A stretch of DNA of 64,000 bases from Cytophagales bacterium (GTDB taxonomy: Bacteria > Bacteroidota > Bacteroidia > Cytophagales > 172606-1), in NCBI GenBank assembly GCA_030446715.1, contig JAUJMU010000003.1:393630-457629 (forward strand). The letters run 5' to 3'. Under the pieces are notes generated by a model. The model made no database searches and had not been told where the DNA came from. It was given only the letters and a program-made list of their open reading frames with translations. Shown in pieces: positions 9,378 through 18,160 of the stretch. Both the position numbers and the translations under genes were made by a program. Every line of letters begins with the position of its first letter. The first letter of the stretch is position 1.

Positions 9378-10094
9378 TTACTTTACGGTTTTCATTTTTA
9401 CCAGTATTCCGTTTTCCAGTACGGGCAATACGTCGTACACATCTTCACGCAGGCAGAACTCGATGTCCCGGATCAGCCCAAGTCCGTGGAGGCGACGTAC
9501 GTGCGAGGAATTGGCGATGAATTTGATCATGTTGAATTTAGCCGCCTCATAAATCATCAGAGCCGACAGGGCGGAATCATCTTCCACGAAAAAATCATTC
9601 TTCAGGCTGCATACCACGGCTCCGGCAAAGAGCATATCCTCCAGATTGATTTTACCTTTCCAGCCCGCGCATACGATTAGCACATCATTGGGCATAAAGT
9701 GGAGGTAATCCACTATGGTTTTCTTATTCAGGAATGAGCCGATCAGTACCTGGTCGGCTTCAATTGATTTGGTAATGGCAAGGGTTCCGTTGGTGGTGGT
9801 GACGGCGATGGTTTGCCCGATCAGTTCGGGGTTCATGTAACTGAACGGCGAATTATCCAGATCAAATCCTTCGGCCTTACGGGCGTCCCGTTCGGCGGCG
9901 GCAATAAGTCCTTGTTTCTGCAAGGCCCGGCATTCATCCAGCTGGGCCACCGGAATTATTTTGGCGACACCGTGGGCAAAAGCGGTTGTCATGCAGGAAG
10001 TTGCCCGGAAAATATCCACTACCACCACTATTTTCCCCGTTAACCGGTACAGGTGAAGCAACTCAGGCGTGGGGCAAACATCAATTTTTTTCAT
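9378..10094 (-). CDS. comB: Probable 2-phosphosulfolactate phosphatase (ComB family)
   Basis: The 238-aa protein matches the ComB family from end to end. Landmarks are the N-terminal VVVVDIFRATSCMTTAF, the region EGFDLDNSPFSYMNPE, the TTTNGT loop near residue 108, VLIVCAGWKG and the C-terminal SSHVRRLHGLGL. ComB dephosphorylates 2-phosphosulfolactate to sulfolactate, a coenzyme M step in archaea. In bacteria without coenzyme M its role is unclear; sulfonate formation is an inference. Length and motifs are complete. It sits between the MazG-like gene (convergent) and gcvT (same strand). Confidence 0.88.
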   Translation of the reverse strand: MKKIDVCPTPELLHLYRLTGKIVVVVDIFRATSCMTTAFAHGVAKIIPVAQLDECRALQKQGLIAAAERDARKAEGFDLDNSPFSYMNPELIGQTIAVTTTNGTLAITKSIEADQVLIGSFLNKKTIVDYLHFMPNDVLIVCAGWKGKINLEDMLFAGAVVCSLKNDFFVEDDSALSALMIYEAAKFNMIKFIANSSHVRRLHGLGLIRDIEFCLREDVYDVLPVLENGILVKMKTVK

Positions 10095-10144
10095 GAACCT
10101 GTTCTGTAGAATTCGCAGTTAACTGATTTGGAACCAGCTATCTG

Positions 10145-10152
10145 CAAAGATA
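10145..10152 (-). promoter_or_regulatory. Putative -7 promoter element of comB
   Basis: The minus strand reads TATCTTTGC, an exact TAnnTTTG match about 50 bases before the comB ATG and just downstream of the gcvT stop. Confidence 0.4.
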
Positions 10153-10165
10153 AACGAGTACCTGA

Positions 10166-11266
10166 TTATTTGTTTACAAATGGCAATTTTACAACTTTAG
10201 CTTTCAGGGGCTTTTTGCGGACATCAATGTAAACAATGCTGTCCGGAGCAGAAAATTCCTTCTGCACGTAACCCATGCCAATCCCAATGCCCAGACTGGG
10301 CGACTGCGTACCGGAAGTGACCTCGCCGATCCTGTTGCCGTCCGCATCCTGAATCCCGTAATGGCTCCGGGGAATACCGCGTTCTGCCATCACAAAGCCC
10401 ACCAGCTTCCGGTCCACGCCATTTTCCCTCTGCGCTTTCAGGTTGCCTGCGTTGATAAAGTCCTTTGTAAACCTGGTAATCCAGCCCAGCCCGGCTTCCA
10501 GTGGCGAGGTGGTGTCATCAATGTCGTTGCCGTACAGGCAAAAGCCCATTTCAAGCCGCAGGGTGTCGCGGGCTCCGAGGCCGATCGGCTTGATTTCAAA
10601 CTTTTTACCGCTTTCAAGAATCTTGTTCCAGACTTCTTCGGCATTCTGGCTGGGGACGTACAGCTCAAATCCACCGGCGCCGGTATAGCCGGTTGCGGAA
10701 ATAATGACGCGGGGCACTCCGGCCAGTTCGCCCTGAACAAAGTTGTAGTATTCCATTTTTGACAGATCCACCCCGGTCAGCGGCTGGAGGGTTTGGGCGG
10801 CCTTCGGTCCCTGCACGGCAAACAGGCAGAGATCATCGGAAATGTTTTCCATTGCCACGCCGGCGCGGTTATGTGACATAACCCAGTCCCAATCCTTAGC
10901 GATGTTAGACGCGTTTACCACCAGCATGTATTCCTCTTCATCCAGCCGGTACACCAGCAGATCGTCCACGATTCCGCCAGATGCATTGGGCAGGCAGGAA
11001 TACTGGGCCTTTCCAATGGCTAGTCTGGAAGCATCATTGGAAGTTACCCTCTGGATCAGGTCCAGTGCCCCGGGTCCGCTCAGCCGGAATTCGCCCATGT
11101 GCGATACGTCAAAAACGCCTACGCCAGTGCGTACCGTCTGGTGTTCCTCAATATCGGATGAGTACCGGACCGGCATCACATATCCGGCGAAAGGGACCAT
11201 TTTCCCCCCGAGGCGCACGTGTACATCGTGCAGGGGAATCGTCTTTAACTGGGCTGAATCGGTCAT
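10166..11266 (-). CDS. gcvT: Glycine cleavage system aminomethyltransferase (T protein)
   Basis: The 366-aa length is typical for GcvT. Conserved segments include [10 protein letters not shown] near the N-terminus, [49 protein letters not shown] and the C-terminal barrel with [20 protein letters not shown]. The protein transfers the methylene group from the lipoylated H protein to tetrahydrofolate, releasing ammonia, in glycine catabolism and one-carbon supply. No gcvH or gcvP lies in the window. The ATG at 11266 immediately precedes the conserved N-terminus. Confidence 0.96.
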   Translation of the reverse strand: MTDSAQLKTIPLHDVHVRLGGKMVPFAGYVMPVRYSSDIEEHQTVRTGVGVFDVSHMGEFRLSGPGALDLIQRVTSNDASRLAIGKAQYSCLPNASGGIVDDLLVYRLDEEEYMLVVNASNIAKDWDWVMSHNRAGVAMENISDDLCLFAVQGPKAAQTLQPLTGVDLSKMEYYNFVQGELAGVPRVIISATGYTGAGGFELYVPSQNAEEVWNKILESGKKFEIKPIGLGARDTLRLEMGFCLYGNDIDDTTSPLEAGLGWITRFTKDFINAGNLKAQRENGVDRKLVGFVMAERGIPRSHYGIQDADGNRIGEVTSGTQSPSLGIGIGMGYVQKEFSAPDSIVYIDVRKKPLKAKVVKLPFVNK

Positions 11267-11285
11267 AACCTTTGTTTTCAGGGCG

Positions 11286-11293
11286 CAAAGCTA
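11286..11293 (-). promoter_or_regulatory. Putative -7 promoter element of gcvT
   Basis: The minus strand reads TAGCTTTGCG, an exact TAnnTTTG match with a predicted leader of only about 15 bases before the gcvT ATG. Confidence 0.4.
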
Positions 11294-11565
11294 CAACATT
11301 ATTTTACCAATTCCCTCAATGCATCGGAGGCACTCCATCGGGCACTCCGGGTTGGCTGCGCCCCTATCCGGCAGGCTGTTGCCATAGCAGCAATCCGGAG
11401 GTCTGGACTTCTTTTGCCCAATTGCCGGAGTCCCAACTGACTGCTTTTTCATCTGCCTGATTCCATGGCGGCGGCAACCGGCAAAACAGATTGCTGCGCC
11501 TCTGATTGCAGCTGAAAGAAAAAAGCACCTTTTACTGGTACTTTGTATCATTGAAAGTCCAGTGG
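11294..11565. other. Gene-free spacer between gcvT and the toxin gene
   Basis: About 270 bases hold no convincing gene. A minus-strand open frame at 11291-11551 (86 codons, seven Cys) has no recognisable homology or start context. Short internal repeats such as GGCACTCC (twice near 11328-11348) are visible, but no strong terminator. Confidence 0.4.
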
Positions 11566-11861
11566 CTACAGCTTCAGGGTAGTGGGGTCTTGCCGGTTAT
11601 CCCTGAGGGTAATGATCTGGATGGAGTCCCTTTGTACGCGGTAATACAGGGAGACGTGTTTGGTAATCACGATTTTATGAACCCCTTTCTTCTGCGGGTT
11701 TGCCGGTACATGTAGGGCTGCTGCTTAATGCGGGCAATGCGTTTTTCAACCTGCCCGATAAAGGCATCCACCTCCTTTTTAGACCAGTGCTCCAGCAGAT
11801 AACCGATGATTTGCAGGTAGTCGGTCTGGGCGCGTGCTGACCAGCGTTCTTTTCGGGGCAT
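11566..11861 (-). pseudogene. ParE/RelE-superfamily toxin, frame broken by one base
   Basis: The first frame encodes RWSARAQTDYLQIIGYLLEH and continues to a premature TGA at 11667-11669. The expected C-terminal strands (VITKHVSLYYRVQRDSIQII, then TLRDNRQDP) continue in the -1 frame to a TAG at 11566-11568. A restored product would be 98 aa, normal for ParE-like toxins that poison gyrase or cleave mRNA. The shift falls at A_AAG_GGG (complement of 11682-11688), which is both a homopolymer run and a classical -1 slippery heptamer. Loss of one G, sequence error, or programmed frameshifting are all possible. It overlaps the antitoxin stop by one base. Confidence 0.8.
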
Positions 11862-12103
11862 TACAGATTGTATTTTTGCCGTACCGCTTCCCTGACTTGC
11901 TCATAGCTGAAGGACTCGCCCCGGCCGAGCTGGTCTAGTCCTTGGTGGATGGCCGCTTTGTCGGCCTCGCTTAACTGGTCCCGGAAGTCGGTTTCCGTTT
12001 CGGCTTGCCTGGCTAGAATCGTACGCACGGCTTGCAGGATGGCGTCATCCTGCACCTGGTCAATGAGCCGGTGCAGGTCAGTTTTGATCTCGGTAGTTGG
12101 CAT
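11861..12103 (-). CDS. Antitoxin of a type II toxin-antitoxin pair
   Basis: The 80-aa acidic protein is mostly helical and lies directly upstream of the ParE/RelE-type toxin. The stop and the toxin start overlap as TAATG, implying translational coupling. No DNA-binding motif is obvious, but the C-terminal segment (LGRGESFSYEQVREAVRQKY) fits the toxin-wrapping helix of small Bacteroidota antitoxins. Identification rests mainly on size, position and coupling. Confidence 0.75.
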   Translation of the reverse strand: MPTTEIKTDLHRLIDQVQDDAILQAVRTILARQAETETDFRDQLSEADKAAIHQGLDQLGRGESFSYEQVREAVRQKYNL

Positions 12104-12136
12104 ACTGAAGTATTTCGTCAGGTAAAGATAACGTTT

Positions 12137-12754
12137 TTAGCCCTGCAAAGGATGGTATTTGGTTAAATCATCCTGCAAGGCACTCAGGTTAAAGCTCAAG
12201 CGGTGATAGGCCGTAATTCCGTGCTGACGGATGGCTTCCCGGTGAGCCACAGTAGGATAAGCGGCATTACGCTCCCAGCCGTAGTGCGGGAAATGGGCCG
12301 CCAGCCGGATCATCAGCTCGTCGCGGTAAGTTTTTGCTAAAACGGATGCCGCCGCAATGGCAAAAAACTTCGTATCGCCCTTCACGATGCAGACGTGCGG
12401 AATAACTGGATAAGGGTTGAAACGGTTGCCGTCCACGAGCAGGAGTCCGGGTCTGGCGGGAAGGGAATCCACGGCCCGGTGCATGGCCAGAAAACTGGCA
12501 TTGAGAATGTTGATCTGATCAATTTCCTGACTGGAAACTTCGGCCACTGCCCAGGCAAGCGCCTCTTTCAGGATTTCCGTGCGGACACTTTCCCGCTGTG
12601 CCCGGCTCAGTTGTTTGGAGTCTGTCAGCCAGTCGTGCCGGTAATCTTTAGGCAATACCACGGCAGCAGCCACCACCGGGCCGGCAAGGCAACCGCGGCC
12701 TGCTTCGTCCAGTCCGGCTTCGGTGAGGTCAGGGGTGTAGGCGGATTGCAACAT
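12137..12754 (-). CDS. rnhB: Ribonuclease HII
   Basis: The 205-aa enzyme has the signature [20 protein letters not shown] with catalytic Asp16 and Glu17, Asp108 in LLVDGN and Asp145 in KTYRDEL. Ser46 and Lys47 lie in DSKQLS. It removes ribonucleotides embedded in DNA and RNA-DNA hybrids. The gene is 24 bp downstream of the SDR gene on the same strand, so they may be cotranscribed. Confidence 0.96.
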   Translation of the reverse strand: MLQSAYTPDLTEAGLDEAGRGCLAGPVVAAAVVLPKDYRHDWLTDSKQLSRAQRESVRTEILKEALAWAVAEVSSQEIDQINILNASFLAMHRAVDSLPARPGLLLVDGNRFNPYPVIPHVCIVKGDTKFFAIAAASVLAKTYRDELMIRLAAHFPHYGWERNAAYPTVAHREAIRQHGITAYHRLSFNLSALQDDLTKYHPLQG

Positions 12755-12778
12755 CGGAGAATAAAGAATTTGCAGGTA

Positions 12779-13549
12779 TCAGAAACCCAGCGCCGTAAAA
12801 CCACCATCCACGGCGAGGCACTGTCCGGTGATGTACGCGGCGGCAGGCATGCAGAGAAAGGCAACGGCGGCGGCAACGTCTTCCGGCCGGCCGATCTTCC
12901 GCATCGGCGTCCGGTCCAGCACCGCGTTCAGGTAAACAGGATTTTGCAGCACGGTTTCGGCCAGCGGCGTCCGGATGTACCAGGGAGCCACGGCATTGAC
13001 GCGGACCGCGTCGGGTGCCCACTCAACGGCCAGGTTCCGGGTCAGTTGCACCATGGCCGCTTTGGTCATGCCGTACACAGCACCGGTCCGGACGTGGGTA
13101 AGTCCCGCCACCGACGAGACATGGATAATGTTTCCGGCTCCCGATATTTTCAACAGCGGATAGGCCAGCTGGCATAATCCAAAGGCGGAGTGCAGATTGG
13201 TGTTCAGCAGAAAATCCACCTCCGGTGCGGAATAGTCAGGCGTTTTTTTTCGGATATTGGTGCCGACATTATTCACCAGAATGTCCAGTCCCCCCCAGGT
13301 GGCAGCAACGGTTTCCATCACCTGCTGCCGCCCCTCCGGCGTACTGACATCGGCCGCCACGCTGTAAGCAGTGGATCCCCGGCTCCGCAACTGGCCGACG
13401 TACGTCTCCGTTTCTTTTTCGTTCCGGGCGGTCAGGAGCACCTCGGCACCCAATGCCAGCAATTCTTCCACCACAGCCCGGCCTATTCCTTTGGTGCCAC
13501 CCGTGACGACAGCCCTTTTTCCTTTGAGGTTCCAGCGGTTATGCTCCAT
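12779..13549 (-). CDS. Short-chain dehydrogenase/reductase, tropinone reductase-like
   Basis: The 256-aa classical SDR has cofactor motif TGGTKGIG (16-23), NNVG (93-96), catalytic Ser near 145 and Tyr159/Lys163 in YGMTK. The C-terminus [18 protein letters not shown] is typical. The overall sequence resembles the tropinone reductase-like SDRs common in Cytophagales. It performs NAD(P)-dependent oxidation or reduction of a small alcohol or ketone; the substrate is unknown. Confidence 0.9.
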   Translation of the reverse strand: MEHNRWNLKGKRAVVTGGTKGIGRAVVEELLALGAEVLLTARNEKETETYVGQLRSRGSTAYSVAADVSTPEGRQQVMETVAATWGGLDILVNNVGTNIRKKTPDYSAPEVDFLLNTNLHSAFGLCQLAYPLLKISGAGNIIHVSSVAGLTHVRTGAVYGMTKAAMVQLTRNLAVEWAPDAVRVNAVAPWYIRTPLAETVLQNPVYLNAVLDRTPMRKIGRPEDVAAAVAFLCMPAAAYITGQCLAVDGGFTALGF

Positions 13550-13586
13550 TTAATGATTAGAATAAGGTTGTTTCAGGGAAGTCAGC

Positions 13587-16529
13587 TTACTTTACTACAA
13601 TGCTTGCTTCGGCGGAGGTGGCACCGTTCACCAGTTTTACGGTATAGGTGCCGGGCTGTACGTAAAGGTTTTGCAGCTCCTCCCCTTTTCTGGCCTTACC
13701 GCCATCCCGCATCAAATCCCAGTTCACCACCTGAAAACCATTTTGGTTCATCCCGGTTAAACGGCGGATCGTTTTTCCTTTTGGATCCCGTATTTCCACT
13801 CCAACGGGTTTGTTCCCCGCTTTTCCCACGTAATACCGGATGGCCACCGATGGATCGCTGATTGTCTCAAATGCATATTCCCTTTCGCCCCACTTCTTGC
13901 TGTGCTGCACCGTAACCGGAGCGAAAGCCACAATGGACCGGGTAGTTTTGCCCTCCTTCAGCGCCTGCAACGGCTTTACATCCGCTATGTAGATACTCCG
14001 CCCGTGGGTGGCAATGACCAGTTCGTTGTCGCGGGGATGAACGATCATGTCGTAGGTGGCCACGTTGGGCAGGTTTTGGGAAAACAGGTGCCAGATTTTG
14101 CCGCCGTCCAGGGTCAGGTAGGTGCCGTGGTCAGTACCGGCGTACAGCAGGTTGGGGTTTACCGGGTCCTCCACGATTACGTTTGCGCATTCATCGGGAA
14201 GGTTGCCCGCCACTGAGGTCCAGCTTTTGCCGTAATCAGTGCTCCGGTAGAGGTAAGCCTTGAAATGGTCGTACCGGTAACCGGTGAGCGTGGCGTAAAC
14301 GGTACCTTCCTCAAAATTTGAGGGGAAAATACTGCTCACCCACAGATCCGGCGGCAGGTTACCGGTTACTGGTTCCCAGCTGGCCCCCCCGTTGCGCGAC
14401 ACCTGAATATTGCCGTCATCGGTACCGGCATACAACAGGCCAAATTTCAGGGGCGATTCGGCAATAACCGTAATGGTGGAAAAGGGAACATTGCCCTGGG
14501 TCTTATTTTTAGTCAGATCGGGACTGATCGTCTCCCAGTTTTCGGCACCGTCGAGGCTGCGGTGCAGTCGCTGGGAGCCCATGTACAGAATAGCTGAATT
14601 GTGCCTGCTCATGACCAGCGGAGTCCGCCAGTTCCAGCGCAGGGAGGGTTCGCCGATTTCGTGTTTCGGGGTAATGGCGACCGGCTTGCCGCCGCTTTTA
14701 TTGATCCTAAAATAGTTGCCGTACTGGAATCCGGTGTACACTATGTTGCTGTTTTCCGGGTCAACGGCCACCATCATTCCGTCGCCGCCCATCAACGGCT
14801 GCCAGTCTTTGCCTTTACCGGGCACCGATCCGGAGGAACCGTAGTAAACGCCGTTGTCCTGTAAGCCTCCATAGACATTGTAGGGCTTTTCTGAATCTAT
14901 CATGACCGTATAAAACTGACCCACGGACGGCTGGTTCTGGTGCGACCAGGTGCGCCCACCGTCGAAGCTCACGTTTATGCCCCCGTCGTTGCCATTGATG
15001 ATATGATCTTCATCGGCGGGATTGATCCACATGGCGTGGTGGTCGGCGTGCACCCGGCCAACGGTGTCGGTGACGGAGAATGTACGGCCCCCGTCATTTG
15101 AAACGAGCAGGGGGACCCCCCATGTAAATACCCGGTCGGGATTATTGGGAGCGACTCTGATCTGACCGAAATAGTAACCATAGGTGTAGTACAATCCATC
15201 CAGAGACTGCTGGTTGACCTTCCGCCAATTTTTGCCCGAATCATCGGACCGGTAAACCTCCGCGCCTTTGATCGTAGTCTCAAATAAGTTTGTATTCGCG
15301 TCGTTTTCTTCGCCCAGATACTCATAAAGTGCCTTTGGCTGGTATTTCCCGCGTTTAACCTCTTCCTTAATCAGTTCGGCGCGGTACTTTTTGGGGAAAT
15401 TATTTTTTACCAGAAATGTATCGAGGTCAGCATTGGGAAGGTTCAGAAACACCTGCGGATTCATATCCCGCAAAACGTCGCGGCGAAGCATATTTTCTTT
15501 TCCCTTCGCATCTTTCTTTTTTTCCTTCCGGATTTCCTCCTGGTTATCCACCACTGCGTAAAGAACATCAGGCCTGGTCAGGCAGACATCCAGACCGATC
15601 CGGCCTACGTACTGTCCCTCCGGAAAACCCTTCATGGATTTCTCCCAGGTCTCTCCCCCGTCGTTGGAAATAAAAATGGCCGACCCCCTGCCATTGCCCA
15701 CAAAATTACCGGCGTTCCGTAATCTCTGCCACGTAGTCGCCCAAAGCTGGTCCGGATTCTGCGGATTAATAACCAGGTCAATGACGCCGGTACTGTCATT
15801 TACAAAAAGCGTCTGCTTCCAGGTAAGGCCTCCATCGGTGGTTTTGTAGAGGCCACGGTCCTTCCCGGCCTAATACAAGGCACCAATAGCGGCCACCCAA
15901 ACCACATCGGGTTTAGTGGGATGTAGCACAATCCGGCCGATGTGCTGCGTAGCGCCCAGGCCGGTGAACTGCCAGGTCTTGCCGGCGTCGGTACTTTTGT
16001 ACACACCAGCACCGGCATAACTGCTGCGGCTGGAATTATTTTCGCCGGTTCCCACCCAGAGAATATCCGGGTTGGACGGTGCCAGGGCAATGTCGCCGAT
16101 TCCCAATGCCCGCTGGTGGTCAAACACGGCTTCAAAGGTGTTGCCGTTGTTAACGGTCCGGAAAACGCCGCCAGAGGAGTAGCCAACATAATAGATCCGG
16201 GGATTTTTTTCATTTACTGCCACGTCGGAAACCCGTCCACTCATCACAGCCGGGCCAATGCTGCGGACAGGATAATTTTTCAGGATTGAGGTCGCCTGCA
16301 TTTCTTTTCGTTGCCGGGCGGCGGCATCCAGTTCGTCCGGAGAGCTGGGACGAATGTTGGCGGGCCGGAAGGAATTAAGCTGGCGGCTGTTGCCTTCGTA
16401 ACGGTTTTTCAGATGCTCCGGCTCAGCCGCGCCCTCTGGTATCAGTTTTACTCTTTCCTGGGCAAAAAGGAAAGTGGGAATCACCACCAGCAGGTACAGC
16501 AGGATCCGGAATTCAGATAAGTGGTTCAT
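13587..16529 (-). pseudogene. Secreted VPS10/BNR-repeat (sialidase-like propeller) protein interrupted by an in-frame TAG
   Basis: The frame starts at the ATG at 16529 with a signal peptide (MNHLSEFRILLYLLVV...FLFAQ). Repeated Asp-box/BNR units follow, such as STDAGKTW, SNDGGETW, SFDGGRTW and TDYGKSW, the blades of a sortilin-type propeller. A C-terminal Ig-like or FnIII-like strand region ends the protein (YVQPGTYTVKLVNG). A TAG at 15870-15872 (codon 220) breaks the frame inside a blade, between GALY and AGKDRGLYKTTDGG. The same frame continues intact for 760 codons. One base (TCG to TAG) would explain it. The full product would be 980 aa. It may be translated as two pieces, be dead, or reflect a sequence error. 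Confidence 0.85.
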
Positions 16530-16684
16530 GAACGATAAGGCAAAGCCCGGCCAAAGTTTTAAAAATAGGTATTGCTTCACAAAAGCCCAAACTGATTTGC
16601 CTCTCCTGCTGTTAGGGAGAAAATACAAGCCGGACGAGAACAATTTATCCTACTGATTTTATATTGCAACAGGTCAACCGGATT

Positions 16685-18103
16685 ATGTACCGCAATCCTT
16701 CTCTTTTGTTCCCCGTCCTCTTTATGGGTCTGTTTTCATTTCTTTACTCCTGTAAAACAAAACCACAGTTTGCGCCGGATGCGCCGGAAGAAAAATACAA
16801 CCGGACCGGCACCAGCCTTCCCCGGCACCTATCCTCGGTAACCATTCCGGTGCAGATACAGATCAGCGAACTCGAACAGGCCCTCAACTCAAAAACCGAA
16901 GGAATCTTATACGAAGACAACAGTCTGGAAGACAACGGCAAAGACAACCTGATGCTGAAAGTCTGGAAACGCCGGCCGATCATCATCGAAGCCACCGGAG
17001 ATGTATTCAGCCTGCGGGTACCGGTAAAGGTGTGGGCCAGAGTCAGGTATGGGTTTGACCGTTTTGGAATCCGGCTTTATGATTACCGGGAAACGGATTT
17101 TGAGCTTGACATAAAATTTATCACCCGGATTTCCGTCACGCCGGACTGGCAGATTGCAACCAATACGACAGCCGGTGGCTATGAGTGGATCAAAAAGCCC
17201 TTTGTGCGTTTTGGGCCAATCGAAATACCCGTAGCCCCTACCGTGGGGAGGATCATTTCTCAGCAACAGCCTGCTCTTGCGGCCCGCCTGGATGAGCAGG
17301 TGCAGAAACAACTCCTCTTGCGGCAGTACGTGGAACAAGCCTGGGGCAGGATGCAGAATCCGTTTAAAATTTCGGACGATTACCAGACCTGGGTAAAGAT
17401 CACCCCTTCGGAAGTGTTTATTTCTCCCCTTCACGCCGCCGGCGGGACAGTACGGGCGCGGATCGGCATCCGCGGGTACACGGAAACCTTTACCGGCCGC
17501 GAACCCGAATCTGGCCACCTGCCGCTTCCGGCGCTGCAAATGTCCGGTGAGGTTCCCGGCGAATTTACCATCGGCATCAGCAGCCAGATTTCGCACCAGT
17601 ACGCCGCAGAACTGGTATCGAAAAGGTTCGTCAACCAAAGTTTCGGAAGTAAACGGTACGCAATTACGGTAACATCGGTGGACCTTTACGGCAACGGGGA
17701 TCACCTGATCATCAAGGCCGGCGTAAAGGGGAGCATTGACGGGACAATTTACCTGCGGGGCAAACCTTATTACGACGTTGCGTCACAATCTATTGCCTTG
17801 CACAACCTTGATTATGACCTTGATTCCAGGAGCAAGCTGCTGCTATCCGCAAACTGGTTGCTGCGGGGCACTTTTCTCAAGAGGATGAACGATGCTTTCC
17901 GGTTGCCGGTCGGAAAGCAACTTGCGGATGCCAGACAGAACCTTCAGGAAAAGCTGCGTGAGAATCAGGTCTCTAAAGGTATTTTTCTCAATGGCCAGCT
18001 TGATGAACTTACTCCTTCTTCGGTAATCATCACGCCGGGTTCAATTTTCGCAGTGGTTCTGGCAAAGGGAAAAGCAGAAGTCCGGATAACCGGACTTCTA
18101 TAA
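16685..18103 (+). CDS. DUF4403-family lipoprotein
   Basis: The 472-aa protein starts with a lipoprotein signal; the lipobox is FLYSC with Cys23 as the acylated residue. The rest is a repeated lipid-binding-like beta architecture of DUF4403, recognisable from VTIPVQIQISELEQALN and VKVWARVRYGFDRFG in the first half and a related repeat near KYAITVTSV later. Function is unknown; localisation at the outer or inner membrane periplasmic face is inferred. I chose ATG 16685 over the upstream TTG because it begins the signal peptide. Confidence 0.8.
   Translation: MYRNPSLLFPVLFMGLFSFLYSCKTKPQFAPDAPEEKYNRTGTSLPRHLSSVTIPVQIQISELEQALNSKTEGILYEDNSLEDNGKDNLMLKVWKRRPIIIEATGDVFSLRVPVKVWARVRYGFDRFGIRLYDYRETDFELDIKFITRISVTPDWQIATNTTAGGYEWIKKPFVRFGPIEIPVAPTVGRIISQQQPALAARLDEQVQKQLLLRQYVEQAWGRMQNPFKISDDYQTWVKITPSEVFISPLHAAGGTVRARIGIRGYTETFTGREPESGHLPLPALQMSGEVPGEFTIGISSQISHQYAAELVSKRFVNQSFGSKRYAITVTSVDLYGNGDHLIIKAGVKGSIDGTIYLRGKPYYDVASQSIALHNLDYDLDSRSKLLLSANWLLRGTFLKRMNDAFRLPVGKQLADARQNLQEKLRENQVSKGIFLNGQLDELTPSSVIITPGSIFAVVLAKGKAEVRITGLL
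18076..18099 (+). terminator. Hairpin overlapping the 3' end of the DUF4403 gene
   Basis: AGAAGTCCGG (18076-18085), loop ATAA, CCGGACTTCT (18090-18099) form a perfect 10-bp stem ending just before the TAA at 18101. There is no U-tract after it. It may act as a terminator or an mRNA 3'-end stabiliser between two convergent genes. Confidence 0.4.
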
Positions 18104-18160
18104 GACTTGAATGAGAAAACCAGCGGGAAACAGCCCCCTGATTCAAAATTGCGCAGCTAC

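Noticed and set aside
11291-11551. 86-codon Cys-rich minus-strand frame between toxin and gcvT
   Set aside because: No recognisable family, no start context, and an odd composition; treated as spacer.
12395-13177. 260-codon plus-strand open frame
   Set aside because: Antisense to rnhB and the SDR gene; His/Gly/Arg-rich composition typical of a shadow.
15870-15872. Amber codon recoding (pyrrolysine-like readthrough)
   Set aside because: Only one gene shows it, a one-base change explains it, and no pyrrolysine genes or signals are seen.
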